DNA of 64,000 nt from Bacillota bacterium (GCA_023441965.1 JAEZNB010000011.1:3230-67229); one strand, 5' to 3'; counted from the first letter of the stretch, positions 24,173 through 33,790 are shown. Made by a program: numbers and translations. Notes: a model not told the origin generated them from the sequence alone.

Positions 24173-24197
24173 TTGGTATGGGTTTATGCCATACCAA
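24173..24197 (+). promoter_or_regulatory. Perfect inverted repeat in the kdgK leader, candidate operator
   Basis: TTGGTATGG (24173-24181) and CCATACCAA (24189-24197) are exact inverse copies, 7 bases apart, within the expected kdgK leader. The half-site TTGGTAT is like that bound by GntR-family uronate regulators (ExuR/UxuR) in enterobacteria, though the spacing differs. It could also act as an RNA hairpin. Confidence 0.5.
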
Positions 24198-24229
24198 GCT
24201 GCAATAATTCAAATAAAGGAGAACATGAA

Positions 24230-25252
24230 ATGGCAAAAGTGATTACGATGGGAGAAATTATGCTCCGGCTTTCCACCCCGGGAAACCAGAAAATCATCCA
24301 GTCTGACAGCTTTGATGTATGTTATGGCGGAGGAGAGGCGAATGTAGCTGTATCGCTGGCAAATTACGGCCATCAGGCTTATTTTGTAACGAAGGTTCCG
24401 AAGAACCCGATCGGGGACAGTGCCCTCGCAGCCTTAAGGAAATATAATGTGAATTGTGATTTTGTGGCTAGGGGCGGTGAGCGCCTTGGAATATATTTTC
24501 TTGAAACCGGTGCTTCCATGAGAGCCTCCAATGTTGTCTATGACAGAGCGCATGCGGCTATCGCCGAAGCAGATCCCTCTGATTTTGATTTTGATGCGAT
24601 CTTTGAAGGTGCAGACTGGTTCCATTTTACCGGCATCACCCCTGCTGTCAGTGATAAGGCGGCGGTGCTGACCGAGGAAGCCTTAAAGGCTGCAAAGCGG
24701 AAGAATATAACCGTGTCCGTTGACCTGAACTTCCGTAAGAAGCTTTGGTCCTCTGAGAAGGCTCAGAGAATCATGACCAACCTGATGCAGTATGTGGATG
24801 TCTGCATCGGTAATGAAGAGGATGCCGAGAAGGTTCTGGGCTTTAAGCCCGGCAAGACCGATGTTACCAGTGGTGAGCTGGAGCTGGCAGGCTATCAGGA
24901 TATCTTTGAACAGATGGTGAAGAAATTCAATTTCAAATATGTCGTAAGCTCCTTAAGAGAGAGCTATTCCGCATCGGATAACGGCTGGTCAGCCTGCATC
25001 TATGACGGTAAGGAATTCTATCATTCCAGAAAATATGATATCAGAATCGTAGACCGTGTCGGTGGCGGAGATGCTTTCGCAGGCGGCTTTATCTGCGGAC
25101 TTCTGGATGGGAAGGATATGAAGGCCGCTCTGGAATTCGGTGTGGCTGCTTCTGCCTTAAAGCATACCATTCCCGGAGATTTCAACCTGGTCAGCAGAGC
25201 AGAGGTGGAAACCCTGGTGGGCGGAGATGCTTCCGGCAGAGTACAAAGATAG
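24230..25252 (+). CDS. kdgK: 2-keto-3-deoxygluconate kinase (PfkB family sugar kinase)
   Basis: KdgK phosphorylates 2-keto-3-deoxygluconate to KDPG, the step before KDPG aldolase in uronate breakdown. The 340-residue protein begins ITMGEIMLRLSTPG, has the substrate-binding GGGEANVAVSLANYG, and the ATP/anion-hole motif RVGGGDAFAGGFICG with the catalytic Asp near the C-terminus. The KDG specificity is inferred from similarity and from the divergent uxaC gene. The frame could begin 40 codons earlier at a TTG that is actually the -35 hexamer; AAGGAG at 24216-24221 selects ATG 24230. No clear aldolase or oxidoreductase genes of the pathway follow here. Confidence 0.9.
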   Translation: MAKVITMGEIMLRLSTPGNQKIIQSDSFDVCYGGGEANVAVSLANYGHQAYFVTKVPKNPIGDSALAALRKYNVNCDFVARGGERLGIYFLETGASMRASNVVYDRAHAAIAEADPSDFDFDAIFEGADWFHFTGITPAVSDKAAVLTEEALKAAKRKNITVSVDLNFRKKLWSSEKAQRIMTNLMQYVDVCIGNEEDAEKVLGFKPGKTDVTSGELELAGYQDIFEQMVKKFNFKYVVSSLRESYSASDNGWSACIYDGKEFYHSRKYDIRIVDRVGGGDAFAGGFICGLLDGKDMKAALEFGVAASALKHTIPGDFNLVSRAEVETLVGGDASGRVQR

Positions 25253-25319
25253 GATCAGCAAGAAAATAGCATGTCTATAACAAAAACATGTAGACATAGG
25301 AAACGTTGGAGGTTACAGG

Positions 25320-25856
25320 ATGAAGAAAATCAGGAATAGGAATAAGGAAACCGAACAGAAGGAAGTGCTGGGCAATGAAAAGAAAATTATTCTTTTTGCG
25401 GTCATCGGTGTCCTGGCATTTATCCTTGCTGTACTGATGATAATTGAAAATCAGTCCGGTTATATCAGAGTTACCAATCGTACGGATATCGCTGTGGAAG
25501 AGCTGAAAGCATATTTTGTTTATGCGGAAGGCAGACTTGAGGAAGAGGTCTATGAATATTACGATATTCAACCGGGCAAGCAACAGACCAGGGAGTTAAG
25601 GGCCATCGATCTGCTTGGTTTGGAAGCAAATCTGGAGATCCGTTTTATCTTCGAGGGCTATGAGCATAAATATGTCGTAGACGCAGGCTTATTCAATGAT
25701 TATTTTGACGGTAAGGTGGCAATCACCTTCGATCAGACGGAGGATGGCTTAATCTCCATGAAGATTAAAGCATCCAGCGGCTTCTTATCCTCCCAGCTGA
25801 TTACCTGCGATGAAGAGCATATCATAGATTATCAGACAGGAGACATATCTGATTAA
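25320..25856 (+). CDS. Single-pass membrane protein of unknown function
   Basis: The 178-residue protein has a charged cytoplasmic N-terminus (about 1-20), one hydrophobic helix (about 22-43) and a soluble, beta-rich domain of about 130 residues outside the membrane. The pattern [16 protein letters not shown] stretch ([12 protein letters not shown]) followed by alternating strands suggests a small immunoglobulin-like or carboxypeptidase-regulatory-like sandwich, but I do not recognise a named family. No cysteine pair or catalytic motif is obvious. GGAGG lies 7 bases before the ATG. It follows kdgK at 67 bases and is closed by a strong terminator. Confidence 0.6.
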   Translation: MKKIRNRNKETEQKEVLGNEKKIILFAVIGVLAFILAVLMIIENQSGYIRVTNRTDIAVEELKAYFVYAEGRLEEEVYEYYDIQPGKQQTRELRAIDLLGLEANLEIRFIFEGYEHKYVVDAGLFNDYFDGKVAITFDQTEDGLISMKIKASSGFLSSQLITCDEEHIIDYQTGDISD

Positions 25857-25868
25857 TTCTAAACACAC

Positions 25869-25933
25869 TGCACTTTACAATCCGACCGCGGTCCTTAGTT
25901 AAGGGCCGCCGGTCCCATTGCAAGGTGCATTTT
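25869..25933 (+). terminator. Large, GC-rich intrinsic terminator
   Basis: Outer arms 25869-25881 (starting TGCACTTTAC) and 25917-25929 pair with one or two mismatches; the GC-rich inner part (CCGcGG..CCTT / AAGG..CCgCCGG) extends the stem. The 3' side runs into TTTTATC. Confidence 0.8.
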
Positions 25934-25975
25934 ATCATGATTACAGAGGTGTACCCTCATAAAGGAGAAAGCAAG

Positions 25976-28264
25976 ATGATTAAATTATTTGACAAGGGAG
26001 TTTATCTCCTGAACGGAAGCCAAGTAATTCCGGACCATCCGGCTGCTGCCGAAGAGATCTATGGGAAAACCGGTCAGAAAGAGATACATAAGGAGGCCGC
26101 AAAGAAAGGCACCATGGCCTACGGGATTCTGGAGCAGCATAACAGCTCCGGCAATATGGAGAAATTAAAGCTTCGCTTCGATAAGCTGACCTCCCATGAC
26201 ATTACCTTCGTCGGTATCCTTCAGACTGCCAGAGCAAGCGGACTGACGGAATTCCCTGTTCCCTATGTGCTGACCAATTGTCACAACAGTCTTTGTGCCG
26301 TTGGAGGTACCATCAATGAGGATGACCATATGTATGGTCTTTCCTGTGCCAAGCGTTATGGCGGAATTTATGTACCTCCTCATCAGGCGGTCATCCATCA
26401 GTATGCCCGTGAGATGCTGGCGGCAGGCGGCGGTATGCTGCTGGGCTCGGACAGTCATACCCGTTATGGTGCTTTAGGAACCATGGCAGTAGGTGAAGGC
26501 GGCCCAGAGATCGTGAAACAGCTCTTACGCCGTACCTATGATATCAATATGCCCGAGGTCGTAGCGGTCTATCTGACCGGAAAGCTTCGGAAGGGAGTCG
26601 GTCCTCAGGACGTAGCCCTGGCCATTATCGGAGCCGTATTTGAGAACGGTTATGTGAACAATAAGGTGATGGAATTCGTCGGTGACGGAATTGAGCACCT
26701 CAGTGTTGATTACCGTATCGGTATAGATGTCATGACTACGGAGACCACCTGCCTGTCCTCTATTTGGGTGACAGACGATAAGGTGAAGGAATACTATGAG
26801 CTCCACCGCAGACCGGAAGATTATAAGGAGCTGAAGCCTCAGGCTGTGGCCTATTATGACGGCATGATCCATGTGGATCTGTCAGAAATCAAGCCGATGA
26901 TCGCCATGCCCTTCCATCCCAGCAATGTCTACACAATCGACGAGCTGAATGCCAATCTCCATGACATTCTGGACCTGGTAGAGAAGAAGGCCCTGGTCAG
27001 TCTGGATAACAATAAAGTGAAGTACTCCTTAAAGGATAAGATCAGAAACGGCAGATTTTATGTAGAACAGGGCTCCATCGCAGGCTGCGCCGGCGGTGGT
27101 TTTGAGAACATCTGTGATGCAGCGGATATCTTAGCGGATAAATACATCGGTGCAGATGAATTCTCCCTAAGTGTATATCCTGCCAGCCAGCCGGTATTCA
27201 TGGAGCTGGTGAAGAACGGAAGCGTAGCCAGACTGATGGCCTCCGGTGCCACCATCCGTACCGCCTTCTGCGGACCCTGCTTCGGTGCCGGTGATGTTCC
27301 TGCCAACAACGGCTTCTCCATCCGTCATACAACGAGAAACTTCCCTAATCGTGAAGGCTCTAAGGTGACTGCCGGACAGATTGCTTCCGTGGCTCTGATG
27401 GATGCCCGCTCCATTGCCGCTACTGCAGCCAACCAGGGTTATCTGACCTCTGCGGAGAACATTGATGTGAATTTTGGAAAACCGAAGTACTATTTTGACA
27501 GCAGAATCTATGAAAACAGAGTTTATAACGGTCTTGGTAAGCCGGATCCCTCCGTGGAAGTGAAATTCGGCCCCGGAATCGTGGATTGGCCTGCCATGAC
27601 TGCCTTAAGCGAGGATCTGATTCTTAAGGTGGTATCAGAAATTCATGATCCCGTTACCACAACCGATGAACTGATTCCTTCCGGTGAGACCTCTTCTTAT
27701 CGCTCCAATCCCTTAGGCCTGGCAGAGTTTACTCTGTCCAGAAAGGATCCGGCTTATGTCAGCCGTGCCAAGGAGGTGCAGAAGGCAGAGAAAGCAAGAA
27801 TCGCAGGAGAGGATATTCTGGCTGCCAGTAGCGAGCTGGCTGAGATCTATGCATCCATAGAAGAGAGGTTTTCCATTGACAGAAAGACCACCCAGATCGG
27901 CAGCACCATCTATGCCGTGAAGCCCGGCGACGGCTCTGCCAGAGAGCAGGCTGCCAGCTGCCAGAAGGTACTGGGCGGTCTGGCCAACATCGCCAAGGAA
28001 TATGCAACCAAGCGTTACCGGTCCAACCTGATCAATTGGGGCATGCTGCCCTTCCTCTATGAGGGAGAGCTACCCTTTGCCAACGGTGATTATGTCTTTG
28101 TCAAGGATATCAGACGGGTCATTGCCGAAAAGGAGTCCGAGGTTAAGGCTTACGTTGTGAACAAGGGAATGAAGGAATTCACCCTAAGACTGGGAGAGCT
28201 GACAGCAGATGAGAGAGAAATCATCTTAAAGGGCTGCCTGATCAATTATTATCGGGCAGAGTAA
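25976..28264 (+). CDS. Aconitase-family hydratase (YbhJ-like)
   Basis: The 762-residue protein has the fold order of aconitase: an N-terminal three-domain core with [25 protein letters not shown] (a hallmark DSHT segment) and a C-terminal swivel domain. Three cysteines sit where the 4Fe-4S cluster ligands are expected: Cys371 in AGCAGGG and Cys432/Cys435 in [10 protein letters not shown]. The usual SCTNSS context of the first ligand is absent, as in the YbhJ subgroup, whose substrate is not known. It may still hydrate or dehydrate a tricarboxylic acid. AAAGGAG (25961-25967) selects ATG 25976. No citrate synthase or isocitrate dehydrogenase gene is near; it appears monocistronic. Confidence 0.85.
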   Translation: MIKLFDKGVYLLNGSQVIPDHPAAAEEIYGKTGQKEIHKEAAKKGTMAYGILEQHNSSGNMEKLKLRFDKLTSHDITFVGILQTARASGLTEFPVPYVLTNCHNSLCAVGGTINEDDHMYGLSCAKRYGGIYVPPHQAVIHQYAREMLAAGGGMLLGSDSHTRYGALGTMAVGEGGPEIVKQLLRRTYDINMPEVVAVYLTGKLRKGVGPQDVALAIIGAVFENGYVNNKVMEFVGDGIEHLSVDYRIGIDVMTTETTCLSSIWVTDDKVKEYYELHRRPEDYKELKPQAVAYYDGMIHVDLSEIKPMIAMPFHPSNVYTIDELNANLHDILDLVEKKALVSLDNNKVKYSLKDKIRNGRFYVEQGSIAGCAGGGFENICDAADILADKYIGADEFSLSVYPASQPVFMELVKNGSVARLMASGATIRTAFCGPCFGAGDVPANNGFSIRHTTRNFPNREGSKVTAGQIASVALMDARSIAATAANQGYLTSAENIDVNFGKPKYYFDSRIYENRVYNGLGKPDPSVEVKFGPGIVDWPAMTALSEDLILKVVSEIHDPVTTTDELIPSGETSSYRSNPLGLAEFTLSRKDPAYVSRAKEVQKAEKARIAGEDILAASSELAEIYASIEERFSIDRKTTQIGSTIYAVKPGDGSAREQAASCQKVLGGLANIAKEYATKRYRSNLINWGMLPFLYEGELPFANGDYVFVKDIRRVIAEKESEVKAYVVNKGMKEFTLRLGELTADEREIILKGCLINYYRAE

Positions 28265-28307
28265 TACAGGATTGGTGTGATTTTATCATCTGACATACAT
28301 TCAGAAT

Positions 28308-28352
28308 AAATAGCGGTTCGGGCTGCTGATATGCCCGGACCGCTATTTGGCT
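28308..28352 (+). terminator. Intrinsic terminator after the aconitase-like gene
   Basis: A 16-base arm (28308-28323, AAATAGCGGTTCGGGC) pairs with 28333-28348 with one mismatch. The T-run is short (TTT). Confidence 0.75.
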
Positions 28353-28427
28353 TATGGTTTGTCCTGCTTTCCGTAGATTTTCCCATGAGTAATCAAATCA
28401 TTCTTCTTTGGGGCCAGTAAATATTTC

Positions 28428-28456
28428 TTGAGATATCGGTTGGAATATATTAGAAT
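28428..28456 (+). promoter_or_regulatory. Sigma-A promoter of folD
   Basis: TTGAGA (28428-28433) and TAGAAT (28451-28456) are spaced by 17 bases, about 65 bases before the folD start. Confidence 0.65.
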
Positions 28457-28521
28457 AGATATGGTGATTCACCTGACAGGTGGATAGAAAAGCAGAACGA
28501 TGTGAATGGGAGAGAGATACG

Positions 28522-29370
28522 ATGACAGTGATCATTGACGGCAGAAAAATATCTGCAGAGATTAAGGAAGAGGTTAAGGAAAGAGTAGCTTTGCTCAAGG
28601 AGGAGAAGGTGGAGGTCACCTTGGTTGTGATCCAGGTGGGTCATGACCCAGCTTCCACGGTATATGTGGGAAATAAGAAGAAGGCCTGTGATTATACCGG
28701 AATTAAGTCTATTGCCTATGAGCTGCCTTTTGAGACCACCCAGGAGGAGCTTTTAGAGCTGGTCAGAAGGCTGAATGCCGATGAGACTGTAAACGGGATT
28801 CTGGTACAGCTTCCCCTGCCCAAACATATCGATGAAGATATCGTGATTCAGAATATTGCAGTTGAAAAGGATGTGGATGGCTTTCACCCGCAGAGTGTGG
28901 GTAACTTAAGTATCGGAAAGAAGGGTTTTGTATCCTGTACCCCTGCAGGCGTCATAGAGATGCTGAAGCGTTATGAAATTGAAATAGAAGGAAAAGAATG
29001 TGTGATCATCGGCAGAAGTAATATCGTAGGCAAGCCCATGTCCATGCTGATGCTTAGGGAAAATGCAACGGTTACCGTATGCCATTCCCGCACCAAGAAT
29101 CTGAAGGAAGTAGCAAGAAGAGCTGATATCCTGATTGCGGCAATCGGTAAGTCCCGTTATATCACAAGGGATTTTGTGAAGGAGGGGGCAGTGGTCATCG
29201 ACGTCGGCATGAACAGAGATGAAAATAATAAGCTCTGCGGGGATGTGGACTACGAGGATGTGTTCCCTGTGGCAAGTGCGATCACACCGGTTCCCGGCGG
29301 AGTCGGACTGATGACAGTGGCGATGCTGATGCATAACTGTGTGGAAGCAGCCCTGATGCAGAAGAAGTAG
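28522..29370 (+). CDS. folD: Methylenetetrahydrofolate dehydrogenase/cyclohydrolase
   Basis: FolD interconverts 5,10-methylene-THF, methenyl-THF and 10-formyl-THF, supplying one-carbon units and NADPH. The 282-residue protein has the active-site segment GHDPASTVYVGNKKKACDYTGI (catalytic Tyr and Lys of the YxxxK motif), QLPLPKHID, and the NAD(P)-binding IIGRSNIVGKPMSMLML, ending with TPVPGGVGLMTVAML. The frame begins at a GTG (28480), but GGGAGAGAG a few bases upstream selects ATG 28522, which also fits family length. It has its own promoter. Confidence 0.95.
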   Translation: MTVIIDGRKISAEIKEEVKERVALLKEEKVEVTLVVIQVGHDPASTVYVGNKKKACDYTGIKSIAYELPFETTQEELLELVRRLNADETVNGILVQLPLPKHIDEDIVIQNIAVEKDVDGFHPQSVGNLSIGKKGFVSCTPAGVIEMLKRYEIEIEGKECVIIGRSNIVGKPMSMLMLRENATVTVCHSRTKNLKEVARRADILIAAIGKSRYITRDFVKEGAVVIDVGMNRDENNKLCGDVDYEDVFPVASAITPVPGGVGLMTVAMLMHNCVEAALMQKK

Positions 29371-29461
29371 ATATTTTATAGACGAAATAGCAGCGAAAGA
29401 TACATGGACCCATGCCAAGAGAAAGGAAAAGTCAGCCGATTCTTAGACAGAGAATCCTTGG

Positions 29462-31639
29462 ATGACAAGCGACCATATGAACACAATGAAAAAAACTTCC
29501 ATTTTCCTATTATTCCTGATGACCTTCCTCTTCCTGTTTACAGGAAGTGCATTCGCGGAGACCCGGGTTTCAGAGCCGGTTTTCTCCGTGCCGGCAGGTC
29601 TGTATACGGAGGAATTTGACCTGACGATCAGCTCCAGTACCGCGGGAGCCAAGATATATTACACCCTGGACGGAAGTATTCCGGTTCCCGGCAATACCAC
29701 CACCTATGAATATACCTCTCCGATGAGGATCGGTTATCAGGCCGTCAGAGAACAGGACTCCAGATTCTTCTGCGGTACAGTGCTTCGTGCGGTGGCTCTT
29801 GATTCCAATGGCAACCAAAGCAAGGTGGTTACCACTTCCTACTTCGTAGACAGTAATATCTTCACCAGATATCAGATGCCTATCGTTTCCCTTGTGACGG
29901 ATGCCAAAAACCTTTATGACGGCTTTATCGGCATTATGTCTCCCTTCAATACCCAGAACAGGGGGAGGGAGTGGGAAAGACCGGTGCATTTCGAGTATTT
30001 TGACCAAGACGGAGAGCTGCAGCTTACCATGGATGCGGGTATCAGACTGCATGGAGCAGCCTCCAGGGACTGGGCCTTCAAATCCTTCCGGCTTTATGCC
30101 AGATCAGAATATGACGAACAGACTCAGTTCGAATATGACTTTTTCGGAAGCAGTGTCATACCTGCTCAGGTAGACAGTGGTGATAAGCTGGGCAAAAAGA
30201 TTACGAAGTTCAAGCGACTGCTGCTTCGAAACGGTGGAAATGAAGGAACAGCGGGAGACGGAACCCTCTTCCGTGATGCCCTGACCCAGGCGCTGATGAC
30301 CAATACCTCCCTGGATCTGCAGGCCTTTCGTCCGGCAGTTACCTTCATCAACGGAGAATTTTACGGAATTCAGAATATCAGGGAGCGGCAGGATGAAAAA
30401 TACATAGAAGATCATTATGATGTCGATGAAAATGAAGTCATCATTTATGAATTCGAGTATAATGAGACCGGAGCACAGGTACCCGTCATCTCAACCGGTG
30501 AGGACTCTGATCTGGTTTTCTATCAGAGATTTCTGGACTTTGTCCGGGAGAAGGATTTATCGGTTCAGAAGAATTACGAGCAGCTCAAGCAATGGATCGA
30601 TATTGAGAACTATGTGGATTATCAGATCATCAACCTCTATGGAGCCAACCGGGATTGGCCGGGCAATAACTGTAAGGCCTGGAGGGTAAGAACAGAGTAT
30701 GATCCCGAGGCCCCCTATGGGCTGGACGGAAGACTTCGCTTCCTTGTATATGATACGGATTTTTGCTTCGGCCTCTATAATGCCAGAGCATATTATATGG
30801 ATTCCCTTTCCGATGCCCTAAAGGTAGGAGGAACCGAATGGCCAAACCAGGACGGTTCGACCCTGCTGTTCAGGAAGCTCTTGGAGAACGAAGAATTCAA
30901 GGTATATTTCTGCCAAAGATATCTGGATCTGTTGAATACCAGCTTTGACCCGGATTATGCCAAAGCCTTAGTGGATCAGATCGCAGTCAATTATGAAGGC
31001 GCGATTGAAGAGTTCCGTAACCGTTTCGGTCTGCTGCATGATTGGTATAAGAACGTGGATACAGTGAAGGAATTCATCAATAAAAGAGAGACGATCTGTA
31101 AAAACTTTTTAGCGAAGAAGTTTGACCTGGGCCAATTATTCTTCCTGTCGATTGGGACCGGCGAGGAAGGGAAGTCCCTTTCCGGCAAGGTCCTTGTGAA
31201 TACGGTTATGATTGATGCTTCTGCGAATGGAGTAAAGGACGGCGTCTGGAAGAAATCCTACTATTCGGGAGTTCCTACCTTACTGACCGCGGTTCCTGAC
31301 GAGGGCTACCGTTTTGTCCGCTGGAGCGGAGCCTCTGACAGTACGGAGGCCACCATAGATGCCTCCAGCCTCGGAGCCCAGTCCTCTCAGGTGGAGCTTA
31401 CCCCTGTATTCGAAGTCCTCAAGGAGGGAGAAACGGCTCCGGCAGCCTCCACCCAGACAGATGGAAAGGAAGCAGGTCAGCCGGCCGCTACAGAAGCGAA
31501 GCCGGTAGAAAAGACAGTCGAAAAATCAGAGAGCACCACCCTCTACCTGGTCAGCATTGTGGTCCTGGTCCTGATTATACTTCTGATGGCCGCCTATCTG
31601 CTGGTCCGTAAAAGAAAGGAAGCAAAATCGGGGAAATAA
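29462..31639 (+). CDS. cotH: Membrane-anchored CotH-family kinase with chitobiase-like and InlB-like domains
   Basis: The 725-residue protein has a signal peptide (ending near SAFAET, about residue 33), a FN3/chitobiase C-terminal-like domain (about 38-130: SVPAGLYTEEFDLTI, YYTLDGSIP), then the CotH kinase domain (about 140-560) with FRPAVTFINGEFYGIQNIRER, GANRDWPGNN and a metal-binding YDTDFCFG. A divergent InlB-like repeat (AVPDEGYRFVRWSGA) follows, then a low-complexity linker and a C-terminal transmembrane helix with basic tail. CotH proteins are atypical secreted protein kinases that phosphorylate spore coat proteins, and related ones occur in cellulosomes. The start has no clear Shine-Dalgarno; ATG 29477 or 29486 are alternatives. 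Confidence 0.85.
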   Translation: MTSDHMNTMKKTSIFLLFLMTFLFLFTGSAFAETRVSEPVFSVPAGLYTEEFDLTISSSTAGAKIYYTLDGSIPVPGNTTTYEYTSPMRIGYQAVREQDSRFFCGTVLRAVALDSNGNQSKVVTTSYFVDSNIFTRYQMPIVSLVTDAKNLYDGFIGIMSPFNTQNRGREWERPVHFEYFDQDGELQLTMDAGIRLHGAASRDWAFKSFRLYARSEYDEQTQFEYDFFGSSVIPAQVDSGDKLGKKITKFKRLLLRNGGNEGTAGDGTLFRDALTQALMTNTSLDLQAFRPAVTFINGEFYGIQNIRERQDEKYIEDHYDVDENEVIIYEFEYNETGAQVPVISTGEDSDLVFYQRFLDFVREKDLSVQKNYEQLKQWIDIENYVDYQIINLYGANRDWPGNNCKAWRVRTEYDPEAPYGLDGRLRFLVYDTDFCFGLYNARAYYMDSLSDALKVGGTEWPNQDGSTLLFRKLLENEEFKVYFCQRYLDLLNTSFDPDYAKALVDQIAVNYEGAIEEFRNRFGLLHDWYKNVDTVKEFINKRETICKNFLAKKFDLGQLFFLSIGTGEEGKSLSGKVLVNTVMIDASANGVKDGVWKKSYYSGVPTLLTAVPDEGYRFVRWSGASDSTEATIDASSLGAQSSQVELTPVFEVLKEGETAPAASTQTDGKEAGQPAATEAKPVEKTVEKSESTTLYLVSIVVLVLIILLMAAYLLVRKRKEAKSGK

Positions 31640-31711
31640 GCATAGCTTCAAAGAGAAAGAAGAAAACCTATTTCCTTTTATGAAATTGCAGTTTCCTTTT
31701 CAGCCGAAAAC

Positions 31712-31720
31712 TGCTACAAT
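31712..31720 (+). promoter_or_regulatory. Extended -10 promoter of rimO overlapped by an inverted repeat
   Basis: TGCTACAAT (31712-31720) is an extended -10 element. GCAGTTT (31689-31695) and AAACTGC (about 31708-31714) are inverse copies that cover the region of the -35 and reach the -10, so a repressor or hairpin role is possible. Confidence 0.4.
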
Positions 31721-31802
31721 GATACAGATGCAGGAAGAGACCTGTAATTACCCATATAAGCCTGCAAGGACGGCTGGAATATGCAAAGGAGATAGGTTAT
31801 AA

Positions 31803-33158
31803 ATGAATATATTTTTTGTATCACTTGGCTGCGACAAGAATCTTGTAGACAGCGAGAACATGCTGGGGATACTCCACAAAAACGGATATCAGATTACACA
31901 GGAGGAGCAGAAGGCAGATATCATCATCATCAATACCTGCTGCTTTATCCATGATGCAAAGCAGGAAAGTATCAATACCATCCTGGAGATGGCCCAATAT
32001 AAAAAGAATGGAAGCTGTAAGGCCCTGATCGTTACCGGTTGTCTTGCAGAGAGGTATAAGGAGGAGATTCTGACTGAAATCCCTGAGGTGGATGCGCTGA
32101 TGGGGACCTCCAGCTTCACCGGCATCCTTCAGGTAGTGGAGGAGCTGACGGAGGGACAGCAGCACACCCACTTTGATTCCCTGGACCTTCCTCCGGTAGC
32201 GGCGACAGGGAGAATCCTGACCTCCGGTACTCATTCTGCTTACTTAAAGATCGCCGAGGGCTGTGATAAGCATTGTACCTATTGCGTGATTCCGCGGGTA
32301 AGGGGCAACTACCGCAGCATACCCATGGAGGACCTGCTGGAAGAGGCAGAATATCTGTCTGCCCAGGGGGTAAAGGAGCTGATTCTGGTAGCCCAGGAAA
32401 CTACCCTCTACGGTTTTGATCTCTATGGAAGGAAGGCTCTGCCGGAGCTGCTTGGCAAGCTGGCAAAAATTCCGGGTATTGCCTGGATCCGACTCTTATA
32501 TTGTTACCCGGAGGAGATTACGGAGGAGCTGATCGCTGTGATAAAGGCAGAACCGAAGCTTTGCCATTATCTTGATATCCCCATTCAGCATGCCTCTGAC
32601 AGAATTCTGAAGCTGATGGGAAGAAGAACGGATCAGGCAGCTTTGGAGCAGATCATCCGTAAGCTTCGGACCGAGATACCTGATATTACCTTGCGGACGA
32701 CCTTAATTACAGGCTTTCCCACAGAGACGGAAGAGGAACATAAGGAGCTGTTGGATTTTGTGAAGAGACAGCGTTTTGACAGATTAGGTGTATTCACTTA
32801 TTCCAAAGAGGAAGATACTCCTGCTGCAAAACTGAAGCCTCAGATTACTGCCAAGGTGAAGAAGCAGAGGCAGAAGGAGCTGATGCAGCTGCAGCAGACC
32901 ATCGTATTTGAAGAGACGCAAGCGAAAATCGGAAGAACCTTTGAGGTTCTGACCGAGGGCAGAATAACGGAAGAAGAAAATCTATATATCGGAAGAAGCT
33001 ATATGGATGCTCCCCAGGTGGACGGTTATCTGTTTTTCCATGCCGAAGAGGAGCTCTTATCGGGAGACCTCGTTACGGTAAAAGTAAAGCAGGCAAAGGG
33101 TTATGATCTGGTGGGAGATATTGTGAAAGGAAGTGACATGAATGAATCTGCCGAATAA
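31803..33158 (+). CDS. rimO: Ribosomal protein S12 methylthiotransferase
   Basis: RimO is a radical-SAM enzyme that adds a methylthio group to an Asp of ribosomal protein S12. The 451-residue protein has the N-terminal UPF0004 domain with three cluster-binding Cys (SLGCDKN, INTCCF, VTGCLAERY), the radical SAM motif CDKHCTYCVIPRVRG (C-x3-C-x2-C), and a C-terminal TRAM domain. The opening FVSLGCDKNLVDSE is diagnostic for RimO as opposed to the tRNA enzyme MiaB. AAAGGAGATAGG lies upstream of the ATG. Its last 17 bases overlap the start of pgsA, so rimO, pgsA and probably cinA form one operon. Confidence 0.95.
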   Translation: MNIFFVSLGCDKNLVDSENMLGILHKNGYQITQEEQKADIIIINTCCFIHDAKQESINTILEMAQYKKNGSCKALIVTGCLAERYKEEILTEIPEVDALMGTSSFTGILQVVEELTEGQQHTHFDSLDLPPVAATGRILTSGTHSAYLKIAEGCDKHCTYCVIPRVRGNYRSIPMEDLLEEAEYLSAQGVKELILVAQETTLYGFDLYGRKALPELLGKLAKIPGIAWIRLLYCYPEEITEELIAVIKAEPKLCHYLDIPIQHASDRILKLMGRRTDQAALEQIIRKLRTEIPDITLRTTLITGFPTETEEEHKELLDFVKRQRFDRLGVFTYSKEEDTPAAKLKPQITAKVKKQRQKELMQLQQTIVFEETQAKIGRTFEVLTEGRITEEENLYIGRSYMDAPQVDGYLFFHAEEELLSGDLVTVKVKQAKGYDLVGDIVKGSDMNESAE

Positions 33159-33687
33159 GATTACCATTGTCAGAGTATGCATGATACCGGTATTTCTGAT
33201 TTTTATGCTGATACCGGAGATCCCTTACGGTAGGTATATTGCCGCAGCTATCTTTGTGTTGGCTGCCCTGACCGATCTCATGGACGGACATATTGCCAGA
33301 AAGCATAATCTGATAACGAATTTCGGTAAATTTATGGACCCGCTGGCAGATAAGCTTCTGGTATCCAGTGCTTTGATCTGTTTTGTGGAATTTAAGCTTA
33401 TGCCTTCCTGGGTCGTCATTATCATCATCGCCAGGGAATTTATCATCAGCGGCTTTCGGCTGATCGCTTCAGACGGCGGAGTTGTGATTGCTGCCGGCTG
33501 GTGGGGCAAAGTCAAGACGAATGTGCAGATTGTCATGAGCGTAATGCTGATTGTTGATCTGGATCTGACCTTTTTCAATATCCTGGAGCAGATTGCCATC
33601 TATTTATCTCTGGTACTGACCATCATTTCACTGGTAGATTATATGTATAAGAACAAGCAGGTACTGAAGGAAAATAATATAAAATAA
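33142..33687 (+). CDS. pgsA: CDP-diacylglycerol-glycerol-3-phosphate 3-phosphatidyltransferase
   Basis: PgsA makes phosphatidylglycerol phosphate from CDP-diacylglycerol and glycerol-3-phosphate in the membrane, the first committed step to phosphatidylglycerol and cardiolipin. The 181-residue protein starts with NLPNKITIVRVCMIPVF and has the CDP-alcohol phosphotransferase signature DLMDGHIARK then GKFMDPLADK (D-G-x2-A-R-x8-G-x3-D-x3-D). About five membrane helices are visible. The start overlaps the rimO stop by 17 bases, with AAAGGAAG inside rimO. The order rimO-pgsA-cinA-recA is common in Firmicutes, although recA is 16 kb away here. Confidence 0.94.
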   Translation: MNLPNKITIVRVCMIPVFLIFMLIPEIPYGRYIAAAIFVLAALTDLMDGHIARKHNLITNFGKFMDPLADKLLVSSALICFVEFKLMPSWVVIIIIAREFIISGFRLIASDGGVVIAAGWWGKVKTNVQIVMSVMLIVDLDLTFFNILEQIAIYLSLVLTIISLVDYMYKNKQVLKENNIK

Positions 33688-33720
33688 GGCTGTTCAGGTA
33701 AAACATAGATATGTTTAACA

Positions 33721-33746
33721 GGGCTGTTACTTGAGACAGCCCTTTC
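33721..33746 (+). terminator. Short intrinsic terminator after pgsA
   Basis: GGGCTGT (33721-33727) pairs with ACAGCCC (33736-33742) across 8 bases and is followed by TTTCTAT. Confidence 0.75.
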
Positions 33747-33790
33747 TATAACTGGAAAAATAGAATTCACTTGGAAGGAAGTAGACTTAT

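Noticed and set aside
24110..24229. Upstream 40-codon extension of kdgK
   Set aside because: It would start at the TTG of the -35 hexamer, runs through the promoter and an inverted repeat, and is not similar to sugar kinase N-termini; a good ribosome binding site selects 24230.
25925..25975. Upstream extension of the aconitase-like gene
   Set aside because: It begins inside the terminator of the previous gene; AAAGGAG selects the ATG at 25976.
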